NCBI GenBank assembly: GCA_963969365.1
Contig: OZ017763.1
Location: forward strand, 1,736,001 to 1,800,000
Length of the DNA: 64,000 nucleotides
DNA from: Asterochloris sp. CNOR1
Taxonomy: Eukaryota; Chlorophyta; Trebouxiophyceae; Trebouxiales; Trebouxiaceae
Direction of reading: 5' to 3'
Part shown: piece by piece, positions 17,248 to 28,400 of the stretch
How positions within the stretch are numbered: the first letter of the stretch is position 1
How the letters are laid out: every line of letters begins with the position of its first letter
The notes under the pieces: model-generated
Told to the model about the DNA's origin: nothing
The model's database searches: none
The model's input: only the letters and a program-made list of their open reading frames with translations
Translations under genes and position numbers: made by a program

Positions 17248-17779
17248 GCAATCTCGATGAGGTTTTCAGAGCATGAGGCGCAGCTAGTGTCGCTTGCTGG
17301 AATGGCTTGCAGGCCGACTTTGACAAGACGTTGACAAGACGGGGGTGGGCACTATAGAGTTTCTATCCTCTTGGAGGCTGCTACGTGATTCGGCAATTCG
17401 AACGTCTGAAGTATCAGCCTTGTGCTGGCGCAGAGTTGCGGGACAGTCAATGTGGGGCAATATTGCAAAAAGTCGTGAAACCTACAGCAGACTGCACATG
17501 GCAACATCCGAACAAAAGTCCCCCTGCACGCCCCTTCACCCCATGGCCCGGGCTTCCCAGTCTCGACTAGACAAACTTTGGCTGCTGACATGAATGCTTC
17601 ATCCTTGAATTCCTTTTTCGTGGGTCAACCACCCAACAGATCAACGCCATTGCAGCAAGCCTGCAACAAACTGCTGAGACTCAGAGGTGTGACCGCAGAT
17701 CTGTGAGTCAGGATCTCGCACAATGTCTGGCAGGTCATTCCGGACTCTCGAGTGAGGGCCCCCCTGCCTCTTCCCTAGC
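17248..17779. promoter_or_regulatory. Bidirectional promoter region between DCD-kelch and the kinase
   Basis: The 532 bp separating two divergent start codons must hold both promoters and 5' UTRs. A TATAGAG string at 17353 and GACAAGACG repeated near 17325-17340 are visible, but neither is convincing as a core element. No exon is seen. Confidence 0.45.
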
Positions 17780-20700
17780 ATGGGAGGTTGCGGTTCCAAG
17801 GAGCCAGAGACCAAAACCAGCAAGCCCGCGCCCAAGGGCAAGCCCAACCAGCACAGCTCAAAGGGTCACCCGGACTTTGGCTTGGATGAGACACATGACC
17901 TGGTCAAGTTCCTTGGCAAGGGAGGACATGGAGAGATCTGGCTGTTCAAGGACAAGGCCAGCGGCGAGGAGGTGGCAATCAAGCTCATCAAGCGCCCCAT
18001 CCCAAAGCTGGTGATGCCAGACATCCTGCGTGAGATCAAGGTGAGGCTGCAGCTTTGTCAGTTAGGGGCATGATTGTGCTGCCCAGTCTCAGGTTGCAAA
18101 GCACACCGAGGCCTCACGGGACCCAAATGATTGTTGCATCTGTTGACCATGTCAGGGGCATATGCAATGCTGTGCGCTCTGCTGCCAGCACCACCCTGCC
18201 TGCCATGCTCCGCCAGACACACCTGACCATATTCTTTGACCTCACTGCCTGCCGGGCGTCCCTGGGTGGGAAAAAATACTCCTGTACCCTGTCAACAGCT
18301 TGAGCGCCTTCTCAGTGCTAGACTTTCATGGCAGGTGCAGGCACTGGGCCGGGCACAGCTGCCAGGAATACTCGCTTGCCTGCCAGCTGCAGGTGATGGG
18401 TAAGCACAGCTGCCAGGAGGGCACCCTTGCCCGCACAGCTGCAGGGAGGAGCATCAAGCTGAGCTGATCAAGGACCACCTCAAGCAGCCATAGCCAAGGA
18501 GATGCGGTTTGCTGATCAGTTTCCTCAGTCAGGGTGGTGATCTGCGTGCGCCACTGTGCTGCAGGTGCAAGCTGAGCTCGGTGAGGGCCACCTCAACCTG
18601 ATCACAGCCAAGGAGGTGCTGCTCACGCGCAGCCACCTGGCCCTCTCCCTGGAGCTGGCCGCTGGGGGCAGCATGACGTCCTACGTCGGGGATAAGCTGC
18701 AGAACGCGGGACCCACTGAGCTTGTGCTGAGCGAGGATGAAGCTCGCTACTTCATGAGGGTGAGAGGGGTGGGGACCAGCTGTGAAGATTGCGCTGTGGA
18801 GATTGCCTGCACTGGCTGCCTGGGCCGGCAAGGGCCGCCATGTAGTAACAAGCAGACTGGCGTGGCGCTGCCAGAAGGGGATGTTTACCAGCAGACCGCA
18901 CACAGGCAGAGGGGGATGTCAAAGCGGGTTTGAGCCAAGATGAGCCAGCAAAATTCTGGCATGGGATGGCAGGCTGGCGTGGTGCTACTGGAAGGGGTTG
19001 TGCATTGCATGCCGCATGGCAGCCAGCCTGTGAGTGCAAGTGCACTTTGTTTTGCTCTTCACAGGCAGCGCACAATGGGCTGCGCCTGCTGGTGCATTCC
19101 TTGCAGCAGTACCATTGCTGCTCACTCTGTGGAGGGCAAATTGCGGCGCATAGCGCTGTGCAGTCAGGTTAGCAAAGGGCCATTCCGAAGGCAGCCTGGT
19201 GGCTGCCTGGCACCCAGCCTGCACTGCATGATGCCTTCTATGACCCGAGCGTTGTGTACTTCCCAGACCGTGGGGCCTCACACCGTGGGGCCTCAGACTT
19301 GGCCATTGTGTGCTTGCGGGGCCTCAGAGTGCAGCCCCAGCTTGTCTGAGGGGACTGGCCCAGGCTGAACCTCAGACACAACACCAATCGCAGCCTCCCC
19401 CCTGCTCATGTCTGTCAAATCTGTCTTGCTGATTCCGCCTTTTCTGCTGCAGCAATTCATCCCCGCCGTGGAGTACTGCCACAGCCATTCCGTCGCCCAC
19501 AGGTGGGTTTCCCCTAAAAGCTGTAGCCTGGCTGCCTGGCTCCTTTGCTCACCCTGGCAGGCAGCAGCTCTGCCAAGAGTCTGGTGCTGTGGCGGCCAGG
19601 CGACTTTGCGGTGTGCACTGCAAAGCCGCTACTTATGCACACATGCATCAGGCAGCTTGCTGTTGAGCCGAGAGCGCCTGCAATTCTAGCATGGCGCAGA
19701 TCAATCGTGCAGTATTCGTTTGTCAAGTGCAAACCTGCACCATGAGCCCTGCAGAGATCTAAAGCTGGACAACACCCTGTTGGACGGCAGCCACCCCCCG
19801 CTGCTGAAGCTGTGTGACTTTGGCTTTGCCAAGAAGTGGGAGGGCGCTGGCGATATGTACACATACATTGGGTGAGTGATTTGTGCGTATTTGATGCCTT
19901 GTTGGGAGGTCAGCTGGAGGTTGCTGGCTTTCCTGCTGCTGCCAGAAGGGTGCTTTCCAGGCTTCATGTAACTTGAGCTGGGAGATCGATGGCTTTTGTT
20001 GTTGCCACAGTGGGAGGACGCCTGCATGAGAAGCTTGCCTTGCTCAAGTGCAGTGTTTGGAATGCGCATGACAGCATATGCGTTGATGGGGAGCGCACCT
20101 CTGTGGGCATCAGCAGAAGCCGATTTGCCTGGCCATCAACAGAAGCTCCAGAGCTGGCATCCCACCTGTGCCCCCAGACCTCATGCGCACCTGTTGGCCA
20201 CAGCCGACCAACGCAGCAAGACCAAGAATCAACATGTCGACCTGAAGCAAGCTTAGCAGCAGTCACATGTTCTGCTGATGGTGCCGCCCAGCAGTGTCGT
20301 CTCCTATGGCCAGGTTGCAGGCGCCTGGACATAGGCCTGACGGCAGTAGAGAAGATACTACATAAAGCACACTCACCTGGCATATCCTGTACCCAACCCT
20401 AAACCTGTGCCTGCTGTACAGGACCCCTGTCTACATGTCTCCCGAGCTGATTGGCAACAGGGAGGACACCAAGGGCTATGATGGCCGCCTTGTGGACGTG
20501 TGGGCAAGTGGCATACTGCTCATCGTCATGTTGCTGGGGGACTTTCCCTTTGACCACACTGAGCACCCAGACCCCACCAGCAGCGAAGCCCATCTCGAAG
20601 TCTGGTGAGCTGCTGACATCGTGCTGAGCTCAAGGTGTCTGTTGCTGCTAACAAGATTGAGAGCAGCTTGTCTGGCTTGGCACTGCTACCTTCGCCGCAC

Positions 20701-23700
20701 AGCGCACACCCCAGACCCCACCAGCAGCAATACCCTCTTCAGTGTCTGGTGGGCCGGCAACTGGCAGCTGTCTCCTGTTGTCAGTGGGCATGTTGCTCAG
20801 TGTTGGGCTCCTGGGCAAGATTCCCTCCGACCCCAGCAGCAGTGAGGCCCACTTTGGGAAGCTGTGAGCACCCAGTGTGGCAGCTACATCAGGGGCGCTC
20901 ATCAGCAGCTTTGGAGGTTTGATGTGTTCCTCGCTGGCCAACTGTCACCACCAGCAATACCTGCTGCTCATCTGTTGAGCTGATGCACTGCGGCCTGACA
21001 GCGGGCTGCGCTCGCTGACAGTCACTGCTTCCTCAACCTGGTGTTTGGGCGGCAGCAAGTCAGGTTTAGATATCTAGTCACAGATAGGCCGGGGGTGTGC
21101 AACGGCCGCACCCAACCCTCCAAGGGCCTGGTTACTGAAGCCAGTGAGTGGACATGCCCTGCAGCCGCCATAAGCTGCAGCAGGTGGCCCCTTAGTGCGC
21201 AAATTCTCTGTCAGACCTCCGTGTGTGGCCTCCCTGCTCATCGCAGCAGGTCACCTGGTGGATGCATCAGCAACCAGGCTGTACAGTACAGCACTGCAAC
21301 TCGCCTCACGCTGCAGGTCAGCTCCAACAGACCACGCTGCAACTCAGCCGCACTGGGGCAGCAGTGTATGCCCCTGAGTTAAACCCTATGACTGACCACC
21401 TGGTGCCCTCCATGCTGCAGGCAGCAGCAGGTCAGCTCCCAAAGACCATGCTGCACTTTGGCAATGCTGGGGCAGCGGTGCATGCCGCTGACCGACCCTA
21501 CACCCACAACCCTGAACGTAAAGCGCCTGCTGCCCTCCATGCTGCAGGCAGCAGCAGGTCAGCTCCCAGTGGTCGGACATGCCCCGCATCGGGCAGGCGG
21601 TGCAGCAGCTCTCCCGCGAGTGCATGGACCTGCTGAACAAGATCTTTGTTGTGGACGAGAAGACGCGCATCAGCATCCAGGGCATCAAGGAGCACCCCTG
21701 GTGAGCATGTGCCCGTCTTCACCTGTTCCTAGGTGGTGTAGGGTGAGCCCCTACCTGTTTGCTGGTCTCAGTTGCTGCATAGGTATTGCGGCAGATCAAG
21801 TTGGGTTTCATGCTGCCGCAAAGTGTGACGGTAGTGAATCCAGGTCGTCAAGCAGCACACCAGATGAGCAAGATGTCTTGCAATCTGTGTCGCTGTGTGC
21901 TGGTCCAGCACCTCTGAGGCTTTGTGCAGGCCAGTTTGCAGCAGACAGGACAGTCTCGCTTTGCCTGGCTGCTGCAATTAGTGCTGTCTGGCCCCTGCCC
22001 CCATGCCATACCAACTCAGCATTCAGGGCTCAAGTCAAGCAGCCACCCTGGATTTAGTGTTTACAACCTGCAAGAAAGGCATTGGCAACACCAACTGGCC
22101 GGCAGCTCGTTTGTTTTACTCAGTGGGGCTCATCAAGGGCAACCCTGCTGCTAACTGCAATGAGGGTACTCAGCATTTGTTGCCGCCTGAGGGCAGCTCA
22201 TCTCTGAGTTCTTCTCAGAAAAGCTGCATGCCAGGGCAAGCAAGTCACATTTAGCCATTGAGTAGCAATCCTGGTGGCCTTTTGAGTGCCTACAGATTGG
22301 AGTTGTTGGCTGCCTGTCTGTCTGCCTGCAGTGGGCCCCTTCAGAGTCATGTACGGATTGTGTGGCAAGCTGCATTAGAGCATTCAGCAGCTGACGCTGC
22401 CTGGAGACACTTCTGTGCCACAGATCCTGCACGGCTGGACCGGCAAGGTGCATTCTAGGCGTCAGGCAGCCTTCCTGGTGAGCACTCATTTGTGTACACG
22501 CAGGGACGAGTGAGAGCTGTTTTGGACCTCTGGGGGCGCTGCAATGTGACATGGGCCCTGTCAAGGGTTAGTTTGCCTACAAAAAATTCAGCTTGACTGT
22601 ATGGCATGGTGCAGGTACAACAAGCCGCTGTCGCCTGAGTACCAGAAGGCCCTGGAGCGTATTGCCAAGGAGCAGTACCAGATAGACTCCCACCAGCAAT
22701 CCCGGCGTGTGAATGATGTGAGAATTATTGGTGGCTTTGTGCTGGGAACGAGCAGGGGCGGGGGAATGACTCTTGATAGCACGTTGCACCAGCAGCTTGG
22801 TACAGCAGGTCTAGCACTGGGCGCCTTGTTTGAGTCATGGTGCGGATGTGGGGTGCAGCTGCAGACAGAAACCAGCACAGTGCTGGTGCGCAGCAGCAAG
22901 CTGCGCAGCCGGTGCTTAAGAAGCTCCCTGAGTCTGATTGTTGACAGGGTGTGCTACTATCAGCTCCTCAGATTGGAGAAGGGGCTCATGATGAGCCTTC
23001 AGGGCGCTGGCTGGATGATCTTTTGGTCAGCAGGTACCTCTGCAGAGCACAACTCAACAGCTGCGGTGCCCCTGCTTTGCACCTACCTCTTTAGTGGCGG
23101 CTTGCATTGAGACCCTCACGCTCTGGCTGCACCAGCTCCTGTTCAAGCCTGCATGCTACCCCATGACAGGCAGGGAATTTCATGTACCCTAGGCTGACCG
23201 TCACTCTCTGCATGGCATGAGCTTCTTGCGGAGAGCAACATGCAGCTACAGTCCATGGTGTCTCATGCAACATAACAGACCTTATGTTGACCCAGGTGAA
23301 TGGTCATGCAGGAGGCTCCTGGCACAGCAAACTAAGCAGCTGGCGTCCAATGTGGTGCAGGCAGTAGCGGTTGGTGAAGTTCACATGAGTGGAGTCATGA
23401 CTCAACCCAGCTCCAGAACCACTGACTCAACCTGTTGCCCTGCAGGAGCTCCTGGCGGAGCGCAACAAGCAGCTGGTGTCGATGATGGCCCAGGCCGAGA
23501 AGCGGGGCGCGACAGGGGAGGGGAGCCCCTCAGGGGTGCTCATGCGCATCAACCTGCAGGAGCGTCCCGTCACCGAGCGTGTGCAGCCAGGTGTGCACAC
23601 CTGCAGTGCCTTCTTCCTGCTGCACCAGCCTGCAGCACCATAGCACGGGCATGTCAGGGGTCTTGACAAGCCAGGTGCATTGAGCTGCTGGCCTCAGAGG

Positions 23701-24422
23701 GGGCTTATTGCTTGGCTTGCAGGTCAACCCTGCTGCTGCAGCCCCCCCATGCCAGGCCTGCTTGCAGTTCCACACTCAGACCACCAGCTGCATCTGCTTT
23801 GGCTAGGCATTCCCAGTCAGGTGCACACAGCTGTGGGCTTGGCCTGTGGGAACGCTCTGCTGCTGCCTTTGCTTGCCAGGCCTGTGCCTGCTGTCCTGGA
23901 GACCCAGACTGGCATTGACTCTGGCGCTATGGGGCGTGAAGTTTGCCACCAGGCAGCAGCAAAGCCCACAAGAGAGCAGATGCACTTGCCCCCTGCAGGA
24001 CTTTTGTGCTGATCACTGTATCCAAGAGCTATGGATGCATTGTTGTTCTTTGGCGGCATGTCCCTCCTGGGGTCTCTGGTCGTCTGTGCCCCAAGTGCTG
24101 CAAGGAATGGCAAAAGCTACAAACACTCCTCCTTCCTGTCATCCTGTCTGCCCTGAGCATGCAAGCGGGGTTAATGCGCGCAGCTGAGTCGAAGCGCAGC
24201 GGCCAGCAGCCCACATCAGGGCCTCTGCGCCTGCCTGGCGGGGCTACCAATTGATCTTCAAGATCGTGCAGATTGTAGCACTGTGGGTCTCATCACACTG
24301 TCGATGGTGCAGAGTCCTGAACAAGAAGCCATGTGTGTGCTGCAGGCAGTAGGGGTGCGGGCGAGCGAGTCTCGCTCGACTTCAGCCGGCAGGCCAACGG
24401 AGGGGCAGAGCACCTACCGGAG
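17780..24422 (+). CDS. SnRK2-like serine/threonine protein kinase with an N-terminal acylation signal
   Basis: Exons: 17780-18040, 18565-18759, 19453-19502, 19755-19871, 20422-20604, 21548-21700, 22615-22717, 23446-23590 and 24346-24422. Phases match, giving 428 residues before an unresolved last exon. Kinase landmarks: glycine loop GKGGHG (46-51), lysine 68 in VAIK, HRDLKLDN (Asp170), DFG (190-192) and [11 protein letters not shown] with SPE in place of APE. The block [20 protein letters not shown] and the [11 protein letters not shown] region fit the SnRK2 family of plant osmotic-stress/ABA kinases. The N-terminus MGGCGS has Gly2 and Cys4, a possible myristoylation plus palmitoylation signal not typical of SnRK2. 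The C-terminal tail ([14 protein letters not shown] and beyond) is not recognised. The stop is probably between 24430 and 25130. Confidence 0.85.
20550..20870 (+). repeat. Decayed copies of an exon 3' edge (kinase)
   Basis: The exon end at 20565-20604 (CAGACCCCACCAGCAGC, then a GTCTGGTG donor) recurs near 20710-20752 and more weakly near 20828-20865 (CCCAGCAGCAGTGAGGCCCA). The copies lie in the following intron. Confidence 0.8.
21314..21600 (+). repeat. Three units of an exon 5' edge, the last one coding (kinase)
   Basis: CAGGTCAGCTCC occurs at 21314, 21428 and 21555, about 114-127 bp apart, each followed by a diverging GGGCAG..GTGCA block. Only the third is coding ([15 protein letters not shown]). 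CCCTCCATGCTGCAGGCAGC precedes the last two. Confidence 0.85.
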
Positions 24423-25432
24423 GTGAGGAGTGCCGCTCACTGTCTTCTTGCTTTTGTTTGGTGGTGCTTTAGAAGGGTGCTCACTTTTTGAATCCTGAAA
24501 GGTTTTGAAGGCTGCCAAGGGCCTTGGGCAGAGCTGGCTGCCCAGGCTGAGGAGCTCTCACCAGCTGTCATGGGCATGGCAGCGGCAAGGTCAGCTGCAG
24601 CGCTCATGTCTGTGGCGCTGCTGCCTATGTTGCCATTGTCAGGCCGGCTGTTTTGGGATGGAGGTTGGCACGTTGTATGAACTGTGAATAGCCCACTTCA
24701 CCAACCAATAGTGAGAACAAAGTAATGGCTGGATTTGCTGATCACGGCTGGAGGGCGGCAATTTTTTGATACCATGACTGCCTCACAGCGCGGGTGTATT
24801 CAAGGTTGATGTTATGTGCCACTTTTGACAGTGTCAGCTTATTGGCGCCGTGGTTGTTCCAGGTGAGGGAGGAGGAGTGAGGAGTCTGGCGTTCATTCCT
24901 GGCAAATGAGCCCCCAAGGCATTAGATGGAGTGCCTGACAGCACCACCATTGTGCTTTTCCTGACGGCAAGGGCTGCTTGCTGTTTTGACTTATGCTGAG
25001 CTGACATATCATCAGCCGCCACATCGAGCTTGACAAGACCCTCACAAACATTGACTACCCCTACCCTCTCCTGTCACAGTCCATCAGCTTTATCATCTCC
25101 TGCTTCGAAGCCAAACAGTACTTTTGCTTGAACTAGTGGGTCTGACAGGAAAGTGCACAGCGTTTTTCTCCTCCCTTACGCGTCGACTGGCTGCCAGCAG
25201 ACGTTGCAAACCCTTTGAGCAACTGTCCCACATAAAAGTGGTCACCACTATCTAGAGTGTTTTCTGCTAGCCTCAGTGTTGTTTGTAACGCTTTGCCAAG
25301 GAGTTCTCTAAGGGTTGTCAGGCAGACATCGAGTCAGTCTTATGTTCGACTTTCAGGGTTCAAACTACTGAACTGGGAGTATTGCTGGGAGTTTTATGTG
25401 AGTGGCCACTTGCTGTTGGAGGGCTGCTGCGC
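24423..25432. other. Unresolved 3' end of the kinase and convergent intergenic region
   Basis: One or more terminal kinase exons may lie here. Open stretches exist at about 24537-24687 (ELAAQAEELSPAVMGMAA) and 25021-25129 (HIELDKTLTNIDYPY, stop TAG), but neither joins convincingly in phase to the exon ending at 24422. Using the ATCAG acceptor at about 25014 would add only a five-residue tail. Confidence 0.4.
25284..25288 (+). terminator. Candidate TGTAA polyadenylation signal
   Basis: TGTAA is the usual poly(A) signal of chlorophyte algae. This one lies in the right place for the kinase transcript, but the kinase stop codon is not fixed. Confidence 0.35.
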
Positions 25433-28400
25433 TCTAGCGTGCTGCTGTGATTCCGCCACGAACGGCAGGAATGGACAGGCCACCAGACTGGGGCATCTCC
25501 CGCCCCTCAAGTTCCTGTAAGAGGCAGCGTACAGCGTGCTTTGAGCGTGAGCAAATGCCTGCAAGGGCCTACTTGCGGAGGGCTGACCTGCCATAAAGTG
25601 GCCAGGCCTCAAGCAGCTTTTGCGAAGCAGCATAGCACAGCAAGCAGTTTATACACACATACGCAGCTCCAGGAGCAGGCATCATCTTTTCCAAAGTGGC
25701 CAGGCTCATGGCAGCAAAGCTGAACTTTTGCATGCTTGTGCGCCTGCTTGCTGTCAAACAGTGGGTATGCTGCCACAGGACGGCTGCCTGGCTGCATGTC
25801 GGCAGGCCCACCTTGACACGGCTCTTCAGCAGGTCCAGCTCTGCCGTGCCTGGCTGGCGCAGGGCCTGGGCATGGCGAGCCGCTCTGGACTGGGCAGCGT
25901 CATCCTGCAACACCATGGGTCTGCAGGTAAAGTCCAGGCGCCAAATCAGGTCGGGGTTTGAGCCATGCATCGTAGAATGCTACAGAAGGCTGCTAATGCA
26001 GCACTTGAAGTGGCAACACAGCCCAAAGCATCAGCTCAAACCTGCACAGCAAAGCAGACAATGGCCCAGCAGCCCGCCGGCAGCCCTGCCCCCAACCCAT
26101 CTGCTGCCTGCTTCGTTGCCTGCTGCTGCAGCACTGCTGCGACCTCGACCACGTTGAACCCTTCAGCGTTCATTCAGCCCTGAGAAAACTCAGTAACACA
26201 GCCTCCGCCAGCTGGGCCACCCCATGTTTAGCGAAGCAGCCACCATCAGATCCTCAGCCCAGCCAACTCCCCCTTCAGGGCAGCCACCACTTGACCTTGT
26301 GCCCAGCCAGCTTCCCTTCCAGTGCAGCCTGCAGTTCACCTTGAGCCTGCCAGCTCCCCTCAGAAGCTGCCACCACGTCACCTTGACCCCTGCGAGCGCC
26401 CCCTTCCAGTGCACCCACCATCTCACCTTGAGCCCTGCCAGCTCCCCCTCCAGGGCAGCCGCCCGAGCTGCCTGCTCCGCCACCTGCTGCTGCAGCGCCT
26501 CGGCGGCCTCCTGCAGCTGGTCGATGATGGCGCGCGCCTCGCTGTGGGACGCGGAGATCTGCTCCTCCGCTGCCTGGCGCACCTCATCCATCTCCACCTG
26601 CACATGTGCAGATCGCAGCTCTGCAACACGTCACCGCTGGAGTGTCTCATCTGTGGCAACCTTGCATGGCACTCCGTGCACCTGCACCAGAGCAGCTCTT
26701 GACTGTCTACATAAGGGCACTTTGCTGGGTTGCACAAAGTTGCTCCTCTCCAGCCTGACACACTTCCAGCTTCAGCAGCACAGTGGGAGCGACATCATGA
26801 TGAGGTGTGGGGCCAGCAAATGACTGTTGGCACCATCAAGCAAACCTTGTTAAGATCTTGTGCTGACATGATGCATCTCATCACATATCACGCCCCGACG
26901 AGCCACAGCAGGCAGAGACTGGGCTGGCCTCCTCCAGCTGCTGGGACACAAGATGCCAGGCCCAGCTCAGAGGTGCAGCACATGTTGCGTCCATCACGGA
27001 GCCATGCTCAGGCAGAGACTGCCCCAGCCCTGGCACACCTGGCACCCTCCACCCTCTGCCTCACGGCCTCAACCTCCCGCCACTCTGGCAGCGCCCATTG
27101 TCTGGTGGCTTTTCAGTGAACAGGCCAAGCTGGTGGGCTGCTGATCCCTATCAACCCACACACCACCCAGCAGCTCCCTTGAACCAGCGGCTGCCATGTC
27201 AGACTTCAGACCCACAGCTGTCAACCCCTCACACCCACCTGGTAGGTCTGCTTGGCGTCCTCCAGCTGCTGCCTCATGGCCTCAACCTCGCGCCTCAGCG
27301 GCTGCACCACCTCCTCACGGGCGGCCTCAGTCACAGCCCGCCCGTCCTGGCGCAGCTTGTCTATGAGAGCCTCATGCCTGCAGGACATGCATTGTGCCCT
27401 GTTGGTGTATAATTACAATATATACTGCAGTCCAGAGGACCAGACAGAGGGGGCTGCATGCTGCCAACCTGAGAAACAGAGCAGATGCAAAGAGAGGGTC
27501 AGATGACCTAGCCTCAGCCCATGGCCCAGCTGGCGCAGCTTACTGATGTAAGCCTGGTGCCTGCAGAACATGCACCGGGACCTGAAGCCAAGAGCAGACG
27601 CAAAGGAAGGGACAGATGACCACAAGCCTTGGCCACACCCCGGCTGTCCCGGCGCAGCTTGCTGATCCAAGCCTGGTGCCCTTCAGAGGCAGCCAGGAAC
27701 TGTCTCAGCAATGGCAGGCGCAGGGAACGGGACAAAAGAACTGGCCTCAGCTGTGGCACCACAAGCCTGGCGCAGCTTGTTGATGTGAGTCGTGAAGCGC
27801 ACCTGGTCCAGTCCCTCACACAGCTTCCCGATGTATTGCTGACGCTGTGACTGTGTGCATGTCCATGCAGCGCTGAGAGGCTTCTCTGACACAGGCATGT
27901 CACCCTGCTGTCGTGATAACTCTCTCATGTCACCAACATCACAAAGCCCACTCACATGGTACAGCCCACACACAGCTGCTTGACGTGCTGCTGCAGCTCA
28001 GCACAGACAACAGGACAATGCAAGACATGCGCTGTTTGCCCGGGGTCATGCCAAGGAGGGGACTGTTGTGGCCCCACACAACCAGGCCTGAACACATGCA
28101 TGTGCAAGCAGCACGGCTGTGAAAAGCTTCTTATGACTACAGTGCACCAACGACTGTCTTATGCTCTGGGCAGCGCCGAGCTTCCAGTCTCCTGGCGCAC
28201 TCACTTGGTCCAGTCCTCACACAGCTCCTCGATGCGGGAATTTCGTTCCCGCAGCTCAGCCACTGCTGCATCCACCCTGGCGGCAAAGGCGGCGCTGGGC
28301 TGCACCTGGAGAGGACAGGCACACCAAGCTTGGCCACTGCTGTACCGGCCACAGCTGCAACCATCCTGCCCGCGAGTATGGCACTGGGCTGCAGCTGCAG

